Source: Firmicutes bacterium TM09-10 (GTDB lineage: Bacteria; Bacillota; Clostridia; Lachnospirales; Lachnospiraceae). From it: a stretch of 64,000 nt of DNA. The notes under the pieces are model-generated. The model was given only the letters and a program-made list of their open reading frames with translations, was not told the DNA's origin and searched no databases. Position 1 is the stretch's first letter. Each line of letters opens with the position of its first letter. This document shows, piece by piece, positions 16,609-25,107 of this stretch. A program made the translations under genes and the position numbers. The stretch spans positions 71,857 through 135,856 of the forward strand of contig QUKC01000009.1 in NCBI GenBank assembly GCA_003481005.1. The letters are read 5' to 3'.

Positions 16609-19600
16609 ATGACCAAAGGTTTCATGGAAGTATTTCCGGAGCTTGTTCTGGAACAGGAAGTACGGGCATTGTTTGAAAAAGTAAAGGTAGAACGGGTGAC
16701 GACCACGCGGCAAAAGGATCTGATCAGGGTGTATATCAGCTGCGGACGCCTGATCCCCAAAACAGTTATTTTCCGGGTAGAGGAAGAGATTGCAAGGCAG
16801 CTGTTTCCGAACTGCAATATCACGATCAAAATTCAGGAAAAATTTCAGCTGTCCGCCCAGTACAACCTAAAGAGCCTGCTGGAGACCTATCAGGAGAGCA
16901 TTTTACTGGAATTAAAGGAATGCAGCCCGGTGGAATACAGTCTGTTCAAATCAGCCAATATTTCCTTCCCGGATGAGGGGAAGCTGGTGTTGGAAGTGCC
17001 GGATACGGTAATCGCGCATGAACGCTGTCCCGAGCTTGTCCGCATTCTGGAAAAAATTTGCTGTGAACGGTGCGGAATCCCGATGGAGGCGGCCGCACAT
17101 TACTGTCAGCCGAAGGAAAATCCGAGAAAAGCGGAGGAAGAGATTGCACTGGCAAGAAAAGTGGCGATGATTGCCGCGAAAGCGGGTGCTCGTCCGGCTG
17201 CGGCGGACTATGGCATGAGCCAGGAGCAGTTCGCCAGCGTAATGAGCGGCGGATACAGCGCGTCCGGTAACGAGGGGCAGCCGCAGTATGCAGGCGGACA
17301 GGATGGCACTGCATGCAATGCTGCACAGAACGCAGACAGCAGCGCAGCGCAGTATGGTGCAGCGGGGATCGCAGGGCAAAATGGTGCGATGCCGGGTGAC
17401 AGGGCAGAAGGCAGCATGCAGGCTGGCGGTATGGATGACGGCTATGAAGCATATCTTGCGTCCATGGGCGCAGCGGCCCATGCTGCGCAGAAAGCTCCGT
17501 TTGAGGGCGGCACGGTGGTTCTGACAAAAACAGCGGCAGCAGAGAATGGGATGCATCCGGATGCACCGGCAGCAGGGCAGAGTGCTCCGGCAATGGGGCA
17601 GACGGCAGCTCCTGCGGCAGGCACGAAAGGTACCGCATCGGCTGGCGGCAGAAATGCGGGCGGACAGAGCAAATACGGCAAAGGCAAATTCAACCGGGAG
17701 GGGCGTGGCGATTATCGACGCGGCGTCAAAAAAAGTGACAATCCGGATGTGCTTTACGGACGGGATTTTGACGAAGAAGCAATCCCGATCGAGGAGATCA
17801 TCGGTGAGATGGGAGAGGTTGTTATCCGCGGCAAAATCATCGCAATGGATCAGCGTGAAATTCGCAACGAGCGGACAATCCTGATTTTTGATGTGACGGA
17901 TTTTACTGACACGATGACCATCAAAATTTTTACCTTAAATGAACAGCTGGCAGAGGTAAAAGAGGGGATCAAGCCCGGCGCTTTTGTCAAAATTAAAGGT
18001 CTGACGATGGTGGACAAGTTTGACGGCGAGCTGACGGTCGGTTCGATTGTCGGGGTAAAAAAGATTTCGGATTTTACCACGTCGAGAATGGATCATTCCG
18101 TGCGCAAGCGTGTGGAACTGCACTGCCACACAAAAATGAGCGATATGGACGGTGTATCCGAGGTAAAGGATATTGTCAAGAGGGCGTATCAGTGGGGACA
18201 TCCGGCGATCGCAATCACGGATCACGGCGTCGTACAGTCATTTCCGGATGCAAACCATCTGTTGGATGACCTCTGGAAAGCGGAGAAAGAAAAGCGTAAG
18301 GCTGCAGGAGATGAAAATCCGGACAGAAATGATTTCTTTAAAGTAATTTATGGATGTGAAGCGTATCTGGTGGATGATTTGAAGGAAATCGTAACCGGAG
18401 ATAAGGGTCAGGTATTGCGGGATTCCTATGTGGTATTTGATATCGAGACAACCGGCTTTTCGCCGGTTAAAAACCGGATTATCGAGATCGGTGCGGTCAA
18501 GGTGGTGGAAGGAAAGATTGTGGACAGGTTTTCCACCTTTGTCAATCCACGTGTGCCGATTCCGTTTCGAATTGAGCAGCTGACAAGTATTAACGATGAA
18601 ATGGTCATGGATGCACCGGGGATTGAAGAAGTGCTGCCGGAGTTCTTGAAATTCTGCGAGGGTACGATTTTTGTCGCCCACAATGCGAATTTCGATATGA
18701 GCTTTATTATGGAAAATGCGGCGCAGTTAAATATCGAGCTGCATCCTACCTATGTGGATACAGTCGGCATTGCGCGCGTGCTTTTGCCGCATCAGGCGAA
18801 GCATACGCTGGATGCGGTCGCAAAAACGATGGGTGTTTCCCTGGAAAATCATCACCGCGCAGTGGACGATGCGGAAGCAACGGCGGAAATTTTCGTAAAA
18901 TTTATTCCGCTTCTGGAACAGCGCAACTGTCACACCCTTGCGGATGTGAACCATTTGGGAGATTCCAGCCCGGATATTGTAAAGAGACTGTTTTCCTACC
19001 ATGCGATTATCCTTGCGAAAAACGATGTGGGGCGGGTAAATCTGTACCGTCTGGTATCGGAGTCTCATCTGACTTACTTTCATAAGACACCGCGAATTCC
19101 GAAGAGCTTGCTGATGAAGTACCGGGAGGGACTGATTCTGGGCAGTGCGTGTGAGGCAGGCGAGCTGTACCGTGCCCTGCTGGATGAAAAGTCGGATGCG
19201 GAAATTGCGCGGATCGTGAAATTTTATGATTATCTGGAAATCCAGCCGACCGGCAACAACATGTTCATGATCCATTCCGACAAGATTGAAAATGTCAACT
19301 CGGTGGAGGACATTCAGAACATGAACCGAAAGATCGTCAGGCTGGGCGAGCAGTTCAATAAACCGGTTGTAGCAACCTGCGACGTGCATTTTCTGGATCC
19401 CGCAGACGAGGTATACCGTCGGATTATCATGGCGGGCAAGGGCTTTAAGGATGCGGACGACCAGGCACCGCTATATCTGCGCACGACGGAAGAAATGCTG
19501 GAGGAGTTTCAGTATCTCGGCAGTGAAAAGGCAGAGGAGGTTGTCATTACCAACACCAATCGGATTGCGGATCAGATAGAGACGATTTCTCCGGTGCGCC

Positions 19601-21510
19601 CGGATAAGTGTCCGCCGGTTATTCCAGACAGCGATAAAACATTGACGGAAATCTGTTACCGCAAGGCGCATGAGCTTTATGGGGAAGAGCTGCCGCAGAT
19701 CGTTGTGGACCGTCTGGAAAAGGAGCTGAACTCTATTATCAAAAACGGATTCGCCGTAATGTATATCATTGCGCAGAAGCTGGTTTGGAAATCGGTGGAG
19801 GACGGCTATCTGGTTGGCTCCAGAGGTTCTGTCGGTTCTTCACTGGTGGCGTTCATGGCGGGGATTACGGAGGTAAATTCCCTGAGCGCCCATTATCGGT
19901 GCCCGAAATGCCATTATTACGATTTTGATTCCCCGGAGGTCAAAGCCTTTGCCGGAAACGGCGGCTGCGATATGCCGGATAAAATGTGCCCGGTCTGCGG
20001 AGAGCCGCTGATTAAGGACGGTTTCGATATCCCATTTGAAACGTTCCTCGGATTTAAGGGGGATAAGGAGCCGGATATCGACCTGAACTTTTCCGGCGAA
20101 TATCAGAGTAAGGCGCATAAATATACGGAAGTTATTTTCGGCGCAGGACAGACGTTCCGTGCCGGTACGATCGGCACGCTGGCGGATAAGACGGCGTTCG
20201 GTTATGTGAAAAATTATTTTGAAGAGCGCGGAAGCAAGAAGCGAAACTGCGAAATCAACCGGATTGTACAGGGCTGTACGGGAGTGCGCCGAAGCACGGG
20301 ACAGCACCCCGGCGGTATCGTTGTTTTACCGGTGGGAGAGGACATCAACTCCTTTACGCCGGTGCAGCATCCCGCAAACGATATGACAACAGATACGGTA
20401 ACGACCCATTTCGATTACCATTCCATCGACCACAACCTGCTGAAGCTCGATATCCTCGGACACGATGATCCGACGATGATCCGTATGCTGCAGGATCTGA
20501 CGGGGGTTGACCCGACAAAGATCCCGCTGGACGATCCGCAGGTTATGAGCCTGTTTCAGAATACGTCGGCGCTCGGAATCACACCCGATCAGATTGACGG
20601 CTGCCCGGTTGGTTCTCTGGGCATCCCGGAGTTTGGTACAGATTTCGTTATTCAGATGCTTCTGGACACCAAGCCGCAGTGCTTTTCCGACCTGATTCGA
20701 ATCGCCGGATTAGGACATGGTACGGATGTGTGGCTGGGCAACGCACAGACGCTGATTCAGGAAGGCAAGGCGACGATTTCCACGGCGATCTGTTGTCGAG
20801 ACGATATCATGATTTATCTGATCAACATGGGCATGGACCCGAGCCTTTCCTTCACGACGATGGAGAGTGTGCGGAAGGGGAAAGGCTTAAAGCCGGAAAT
20901 GGAAGAAGCGATGAAGGCGGTCGGTGTGCCGGACTGGTATATCTGGTCGTGTAAAAAGATCAAGTACATGTTCCCGAAAGCCCATGCGGCGGCTTACGTT
21001 ATGATGGCGTGGCGAATCGCTTACTGTAAGGTAAATTATCCGCTGGCTTATTATGCGGCGTATTTTTCGATCCGTGCATCCGCCTTTTCCTATGAAATCA
21101 TGTGTCAGGGACAACAGCATCTGGAAGCGGTCATGGCGGATTACAAGAAGCGTTCGGACAGCCTTTCCCAGAAAGAGCAGGCGTCGTTAAAGGATATGAA
21201 GCTCGTGCAGGAAATGTATGCGCGCGGCTTTGACTTTTTGCCCATCGATTTGTTTAAAGCGCATTCCCGAAATTTCCAGATCATGGACGGTAAAATCATG
21301 CCGTCGTTAAACAGCATTGACGGTCTGGGCGAAAAGGCGGCGGACGCCATCGTGGAAGCGGCGAAAAAAGGTCCGTTTTTGAGTAAGGATGATTTCCGGG
21401 AGCGTTCCAAGGCGAGCAAGACGATTGTGGAGCTTCTGGATACTCTGGGCATTCTGGGGGATCTGCCGGAGTCCAACCAGATCAGTCTGTTTGATTTTAT
21501 GGTTGGCTGA
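16609..21510 (+). CDS. polC: DNA polymerase III PolC-type alpha subunit
   Basis: The replicative polymerase of low-GC Gram-positives, here 1633 residues. In order: N-terminal domain (1-190), a low-complexity Ala/Gly/Gln/Met linker at about 198-370, an OB domain (GEVVIRGKII), a PHP domain with HCHTKMSDMDG near 505, a DEDDh 3'-5' exonuclease starting at VFDIETTGFSP near 610, a zinc-binding stretch (CPKCHYYD and CPVCGEP), and the catalytic core with EPDIDLNFSGEYQ. B. subtilis PolC is about 1440 residues, and the excess is essentially the linker. I start at MTKGFME (16609), where GGAGAG is well placed, rather than four codons earlier (16597). Confidence 0.95.
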   Translation: MTKGFMEVFPELVLEQEVRALFEKVKVERVTTTRQKDLIRVYISCGRLIPKTVIFRVEEEIARQLFPNCNITIKIQEKFQLSAQYNLKSLLETYQESILLELKECSPVEYSLFKSANISFPDEGKLVLEVPDTVIAHERCPELVRILEKICCERCGIPMEAAAHYCQPKENPRKAEEEIALARKVAMIAAKAGARPAAADYGMSQEQFASVMSGGYSASGNEGQPQYAGGQDGTACNAAQNADSSAAQYGAAGIAGQNGAMPGDRAEGSMQAGGMDDGYEAYLASMGAAAHAAQKAPFEGGTVVLTKTAAAENGMHPDAPAAGQSAPAMGQTAAPAAGTKGTASAGGRNAGGQSKYGKGKFNREGRGDYRRGVKKSDNPDVLYGRDFDEEAIPIEEIIGEMGEVVIRGKIIAMDQREIRNERTILIFDVTDFTDTMTIKIFTLNEQLAEVKEGIKPGAFVKIKGLTMVDKFDGELTVGSIVGVKKISDFTTSRMDHSVRKRVELHCHTKMSDMDGVSEVKDIVKRAYQWGHPAIAITDHGVVQSFPDANHLLDDLWKAEKEKRKAAGDENPDRNDFFKVIYGCEAYLVDDLKEIVTGDKGQVLRDSYVVFDIETTGFSPVKNRIIEIGAVKVVEGKIVDRFSTFVNPRVPIPFRIEQLTSINDEMVMDAPGIEEVLPEFLKFCEGTIFVAHNANFDMSFIMENAAQLNIELHPTYVDTVGIARVLLPHQAKHTLDAVAKTMGVSLENHHRAVDDAEATAEIFVKFIPLLEQRNCHTLADVNHLGDSSPDIVKRLFSYHAIILAKNDVGRVNLYRLVSESHLTYFHKTPRIPKSLLMKYREGLILGSACEAGELYRALLDEKSDAEIARIVKFYDYLEIQPTGNNMFMIHSDKIENVNSVEDIQNMNRKIVRLGEQFNKPVVATCDVHFLDPADEVYRRIIMAGKGFKDADDQAPLYLRTTEEMLEEFQYLGSEKAEEVVITNTNRIADQIETISPVRPDKCPPVIPDSDKTLTEICYRKAHELYGEELPQIVVDRLEKELNSIIKNGFAVMYIIAQKLVWKSVEDGYLVGSRGSVGSSLVAFMAGITEVNSLSAHYRCPKCHYYDFDSPEVKAFAGNGGCDMPDKMCPVCGEPLIKDGFDIPFETFLGFKGDKEPDIDLNFSGEYQSKAHKYTEVIFGAGQTFRAGTIGTLADKTAFGYVKNYFEERGSKKRNCEINRIVQGCTGVRRSTGQHPGGIVVLPVGEDINSFTPVQHPANDMTTDTVTTHFDYHSIDHNLLKLDILGHDDPTMIRMLQDLTGVDPTKIPLDDPQVMSLFQNTSALGITPDQIDGCPVGSLGIPEFGTDFVIQMLLDTKPQCFSDLIRIAGLGHGTDVWLGNAQTLIQEGKATISTAICCRDDIMIYLINMGMDPSLSFTTMESVRKGKGLKPEMEEAMKAVGVPDWYIWSCKKIKYMFPKAHAAAYVMMAWRIAYCKVNYPLAYYAAYFSIRASAFSYEIMCQGQQHLEAVMADYKKRSDSLSQKEQASLKDMKLVQEMYARGFDFLPIDLFKAHSRNFQIMDGKIMPSLNSIDGLGEKAADAIVEAAKKGPFLSKDDFRERSKASKTIVELLDTLGILGDLPESNQISLFDFMVG

Positions 21511-21524
21511 CGGAAGCTGGAAGA

Positions 21525-23000
21525 ATGAAAATGGAAGAATATATCAGAGGAATCCCGTCCGGACTGCTGACTGCACAGCTTGGGGAGCGGGAAATTCAGG
21601 TGGTCGGGATTTCGGAAAACGGATTTGAGTTTCGACTGGAAAAAAAGGCGGCAAGGCAGCTTTTGACAGATGCTGTGCCGGCACAGCACCAGGTTTTGCG
21701 AGATGCCGCACCGCCGCAGCACTGCATAGTGACACCGTTTTGTAAGGTGTGCTTTTACGATCTGGAGCAGGCACTCTGGCAGGAACTTGTGCTGACAGAG
21801 TATGGGCTGGAAAAAGCACCCGCTTTGTCACAGCCAGGGCACAGGGAAAAGCCGTGCGCTGCCTCCTTTTATCAGCTTTATCGGGTCTGCGTAACTTCGC
21901 CGGAGTTTCGGATTGCTGTGCAGAAGCTTCTTTTGCAATATACCCGCTACATCCATCTGAAGCTGGAAGAGGATGACGCTAGGCTTGCAGAGGCAACGGT
22001 TGGTTATCCGGTGGAGTTAGAGGATTGCTTTGCCGACAGCCTGGAAGAGCAGAAACGAAAATGGTTTGCGCAGACGGACTGGGAGGCGGTTTTGCGTCCG
22101 TATCCGTCTTACGCGCTGGAGCTGGACAGACCGGAATGGTATGAGACATATTTAAAAGAAAGCCTGTCGGATTTTATGACAGATTACTGGAAGGAAAACA
22201 ACGTTGCCAGCGCGTTTTACGCAAAACGCCTGCCGGATCGGATTTACCTTGGAAATCAATTCTGCCGTCTGCTCTTTCCAAAGAAAGAAATACTGTTTGC
22301 CCTGCTCGAAAAGGCGCGGAGCGAGGGGCTTGGCGTGACAGTTTCGTTTGCATGCCAGCCGGAGGTCAGTTTAAAGGAAGCGAAACAGCTTTTGGAAAGC
22401 CTGCGAAGCTGGTGTCAGCAAAACGGATCGATCGAGATCGTCGTTAATGACTGGGGGATGGCGCAGCTTGTAGGCAGATATCCGGAGCAGTTTGAGCTGT
22501 GCATGGGAACACTTCTCAATAAACGGAAAAAAGATCCGCGGCTTTCCTATTTAAAAAGCCGGCTGCCGGACAAGGACACCGGACTTTTGGCAGAGAACAG
22601 CCTGAATGCAGATTTTTATCAAAAGGCACTGGAAAAAAACCTTGGATTTGTGCGCTATGAATGGGAAAGCTGTGGGTATCCGCAAAGATTCCCGGAAGGA
22701 AAAAACAGCCTGCATCTTCCGTTTTATCAAACGAACACATCGCAATACTGTACCCTTTATGCGCAGTACAGAGAGCGCAACAGGGGACGGCAGTATCTAC
22801 AGACGGAATGTCCCGGATATTGTCAGATGCAAGCGTTTTTATACCCGGAGCATCTGCATATGACAGGAAGCTACAATTCGTTGTTTTCGCTGGATCAGAC
22901 GATTTTGCGGGCGCTGGAGACGGGCAGTGTGGAAAACGCAGCGTTTGGGGAAGCAGAACAGGAGGTGCAGCCTGACCGCGCGGTGCTGAATCTGCTTTGA
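21525..23000 (+). CDS. Uncharacterised protein, distant U32-like barrel candidate
   Basis: A 491-residue protein I cannot assign firmly. The first about 60 residues (GIPSGLLTAQLGEREIQVVGISENGFEFRL) look like a small beta domain. From about residue 240 the pattern changes to strands and helices like a U32 barrel: RIYLGNQFCRLLFPKKEI, then IEIVVNDWGMAQLVGRYPEQFELCMGTLLN, then cysteines in QYCTLYAQY and ECPGYCQMQ. The isolated Cys after the first strand plus a late Cys cluster recalls the [4Fe-4S] protein UbiV. The next gene is a recognisable U32 protein, which supports a paired function. It starts 14 bases after polC. GGAAGCTGGAAGA precedes the ATG. Confidence 0.55.
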   Translation: MKMEEYIRGIPSGLLTAQLGEREIQVVGISENGFEFRLEKKAARQLLTDAVPAQHQVLRDAAPPQHCIVTPFCKVCFYDLEQALWQELVLTEYGLEKAPALSQPGHREKPCAASFYQLYRVCVTSPEFRIAVQKLLLQYTRYIHLKLEEDDARLAEATVGYPVELEDCFADSLEEQKRKWFAQTDWEAVLRPYPSYALELDRPEWYETYLKESLSDFMTDYWKENNVASAFYAKRLPDRIYLGNQFCRLLFPKKEILFALLEKARSEGLGVTVSFACQPEVSLKEAKQLLESLRSWCQQNGSIEIVVNDWGMAQLVGRYPEQFELCMGTLLNKRKKDPRLSYLKSRLPDKDTGLLAENSLNADFYQKALEKNLGFVRYEWESCGYPQRFPEGKNSLHLPFYQTNTSQYCTLYAQYRERNRGRQYLQTECPGYCQMQAFLYPEHLHMTGSYNSLFSLDQTILRALETGSVENAAFGEAEQEVQPDRAVLNLL

Positions 23001-23027
23001 GTGCAGTGCGCGGCATGGAGGTCACAC

Positions 23028-24068
23028 ATGGAACTTACAGCGGGGCTTGGCTCGGTTGACGATTATATCCGATATATCGAAGCGGGAGCGGACGAATGCT
23101 TCTGCGGTTACATTCCCTATGCATGGGACAGAAAGTACGGGACGGTTCTGTCCTTAAACCGCAGGGAGGTGCGATGCTGCAGCGTGCAGCTGGGTGCATT
23201 TTCGGAGCTGGAAATTCTGGCGGCGATGGTGCGGGCGTATCAAAAGCCCGTGCAGCTGACGTTTAATTCGCTGTACTATCTTCCACAGCAGTATCCGGAA
23301 ATCGCAGAGACAATTCAAAAATGTATGGAAATCGGTTTTTGGGATTATATTATCGCAGACCCGGCGCTGATTTGATATCTTCGGCAGCAAAAGATCGGCT
23401 GTCGGATTTCGTTAAGCGGCGAGGTTGGAGAAATCAACAGCGCGATGACAGGATTGTTTGAGCAGATGGAAATCAGCAGAATCATCTTTCCAAGGAAGAT
23501 GCGACCGAAGGATATGGCGGTTGTGGCGCAGGCATGTGCCAAAAGAAGTCCCGGATTGGAAAACATGAAATATGAAGCGTTTGCATTAAATGAGCTGTGT
23601 CAGTTTTCCGGGGCATTCTGCAATTCCCTGCACTGTGACGAGATGGGATATTTGTGCCGTGTGCCGTATCGGGTCGGTGTAGGGAAGAGCCAGCGGAAGG
23701 ACAGCATCCTTATCGATCACCAAGAATGGGACGGTACCGCGTCTTCAAGGGAAGATACCTCAGAAGCCAGACAGTGCGGCGGCACATGGGATTCACCGGA
23801 ATCAGATTTCGATGCTCCAATCCTGGGCGAAAGTGGCTGTGGGCTGTGTGCGCTCTATGATCTGGGTCAGGCGGGAATTACCCATCTGAAAATTGTAGGC
23901 AGAGGAAACCACCCGGACCGGATGGTGGAAGACATCCGGGCGATGAAGCGTGCGTTGGAGATCCTGGATGCCTCCAAAGACCGGGAAACCTATCAAAAAC
24001 GGATGAAGCAGGAGTTGTTTTTGAGCGGCTGCAGCAAAAACTGTTACTATCTACCAGCAAATTTATAA
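23028..24068 (+). pseudogene. U32 peptidase-family gene with an in-frame TGA
   Basis: One reading frame (ATG 23028, with GGAGGTC before it) encodes a U32-family barrel interrupted by TGA at 23373-23375, codon 116. The text continues across the stop in the same frame: DYIIADPALI, stop, YLRQQKIGCRISLSGE, as expected of the family. Later come the cysteine-rich segment LNELCQFSGAFCNSLHC and GCGLCALYDLGQAGITHLKIVGRG. Full length would be 346 residues. No frameshift is present. It may be a recent nonsense mutation, stop read-through, or a recoded codon; a 7-bp hairpin with a 9-base loop starts 7 bases after the TGA. U32 proteins modify RNA, ubiquinone precursors or proteins; none is established here. 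Confidence 0.7.
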
Positions 24069-24084
24069 AAATTGCAAAAAACAC

Positions 24085-24113
24085 TTGCATTTTGGAAAAA
24101 AGTATTGTATAGT
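24085..24113 (+). promoter_or_regulatory. Promoter of the tRNA-Glu pair
   Basis: TTGCAT (24085-24090), a 17-base spacer and TATAGT (24108-24113), about 33 bases before the first tRNA. Confidence 0.75.
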
Positions 24114-24145
24114 AATCAAGCGTCAGTTAAGTGACACAAAAGAAT

Positions 24146-24217
24146 GGCTAGTTGGTCAAGCGGTTAAGACGTCGCCCTCTCACGGCGAAAACAGGGGTTC
24201 GATTCCCCTACTAGCTG
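24146..24217 (+). tRNA. tRNA-Glu (anticodon CTC), copy 1
   Basis: A 72-nt cloverleaf without encoded CCA. The acceptor GGCTAGT pairs with ACTAGCT (G1-U72 wobble) with discriminator G. The anticodon stem TCGCC/GGCGA carries the loop CTCTCAC, giving CUC. The T-loop stem is AGGGG-TTCGATT-CCCCT. Confidence 0.93.
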
Positions 24218-24269
24218 TTTGCAGAAACGGATTTCTGCAAAGGATAAAGACTTCCTGAGCTTCAGGAAG
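24218..24269 (+). other. Two hairpins between the tRNA-Glu genes
   Basis: TTTGCAGAAA (24218-24227) pairs perfectly with 24232-24241, and CTTCCTGA (24251-24258) with TCAGGAAG (24262-24269). They probably separate and help process the two tRNAs; neither has a T-run. Confidence 0.55.
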
Positions 24270-24286
24270 AACAGGATAACAGTTAT

Positions 24287-24358
24287 GGCTAGTTGGTCAA
24301 GCGGTTAAGACGTCGCCCTCTCACGGCGAAAACAGGGGTTCGATTCCCCTACTAGCTG
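24287..24358 (+). tRNA. tRNA-Glu (anticodon CTC), copy 2
   Basis: Identical over all 72 nt to the copy 141 bases upstream, a recent or concerted tandem duplication. It is followed by an intrinsic terminator. Confidence 0.93.
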
Positions 24359-24366
24359 TTTTCGAG

Positions 24367-24396
24367 AACCGGAATTCGTAAAGGATTCCGGTTTTT
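24367..24396 (+). terminator. Terminator of the tRNA-Glu transcript
   Basis: AACCGGAAT (24367-24375) pairs with ATTCCGGTT (24385-24393), followed by TTT. Confidence 0.85.
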
Positions 24397-24425
24397 GCGT
24401 TACAGTTCCCTCGTGGATTTCTGTG

Positions 24426-24455
24426 CATAGATTTGTGCTTGCACAAACATCTATG
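24426..24455 (+). other. Hairpin upstream of the rimP promoter
   Basis: CATAGAT with inner GTGC pairs with GCAC and ATCTATG. It lies between the tRNA terminator and the rimP promoter; role unknown. Confidence 0.45.
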
Positions 24456-24489
24456 GGCGGGTGAACTGCAACATTTTTGCCGGAAACCC

Positions 24490-24518
24490 TTGCATTCCGG
24501 TCGGGAACATGTTAGAGT
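24490..24518 (+). promoter_or_regulatory. Likely promoter of the rimP-nusA-infB operon
   Basis: TTGCAT (24490-24495), a 17-base spacer and TAGAGT (24513-24518). It is the best match in the leader, but modest. Confidence 0.5.
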
Positions 24519-24544
24519 AGAGAAGATGATACATGTTACCGGAG

Positions 24545-24576
24545 CAAGAGTGGGCAAAAACCCACTCTTGTTTGTT
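24545..24576 (+). terminator. Leader hairpin / attenuator before rimP
   Basis: CAAGAGTGGG (24545-24554) pairs perfectly with CCCACTCTTG (24561-24570), followed by TTTGTT. It lies between the probable promoter and rimP, so it would stop transcripts before the operon unless bypassed. Because NusA acts on such hairpins and is encoded just downstream, autoregulatory attenuation is a reasonable inference. Confidence 0.65.
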
Positions 24577-24610
24577 ATAACACAGACAACTGAATAAGGA
24601 AGGTGAAGGA

Positions 24611-25075
24611 ATGTCAAAAAGAGAGACATACGAAGCGAAGACGGAAGAACTTCTGCTTCCGATCGCGGAGGAAAACGGCGTGGAAATCTACGACGTGGAG
24701 TATGTGAAAGAAGGCAGCGACTGGTATCTGCGTGCCTACATCGACAAACCGGACGGCGTCAACATCGGTGACTGCGAGGCAGTAAGCCGCGCGTTGTCCG
24801 ACAAACTGGATGAAGCCGATTTTATCGAGGACGCCTATATTTTGGAAGTGAGCTCACCGGGGCTGGGCAGGACGCTGAAAAAGGATAAGCATCTGGAAAA
24901 GAGCCTGGGCGAAGAAGTGGAAATCAGATTGTATAAGCCGGTGGATAAATGCCGGGAATTTACAGGCGTATTAAAAAGCTATGATGCGGACAGCATTACG
25001 ATTGATACAGCAGAAAAGGAAATGACATTTGCCAGAAAAGAGATTGCACTGATCCGTCTGGCGCTGGATTTTTAA
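24611..25075 (+). CDS. rimP: Ribosome maturation factor RimP
   Basis: A 154-residue protein that helps 30S subunit maturation. The N-terminal domain has GVEIYDVEYVKEGSDWYLRAYIDKPDGV, then CEAVSRALSDKLDE and the conserved LEVSSPGLGRTLKKDKHLEKSLG; the C-terminal SH3-like domain closes with IALIRLALDF. AAGGAAGGTGAAGGA precedes the ATG. It is the first gene of the rimP-nusA-rnpM-ylxQ-infB operon, with nusA 32 bases downstream. Confidence 0.95.
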   Translation: MSKRETYEAKTEELLLPIAEENGVEIYDVEYVKEGSDWYLRAYIDKPDGVNIGDCEAVSRALSDKLDEADFIEDAYILEVSSPGLGRTLKKDKHLEKSLGEEVEIRLYKPVDKCREFTGVLKSYDADSITIDTAEKEMTFARKEIALIRLALDF

Positions 25076-25107
25076 ACAGACGACAAAGCAGCGGAATGGA
25101 GGATGAA

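Noticed and set aside
23373..23404. Selenocysteine at the U32 TGA
   Set aside because: Not called: the loop lacks the features I would expect of a bacterial SECIS, and the residue lies in a plain structural segment, not a redox site. Kept only as an alternative in the finding.
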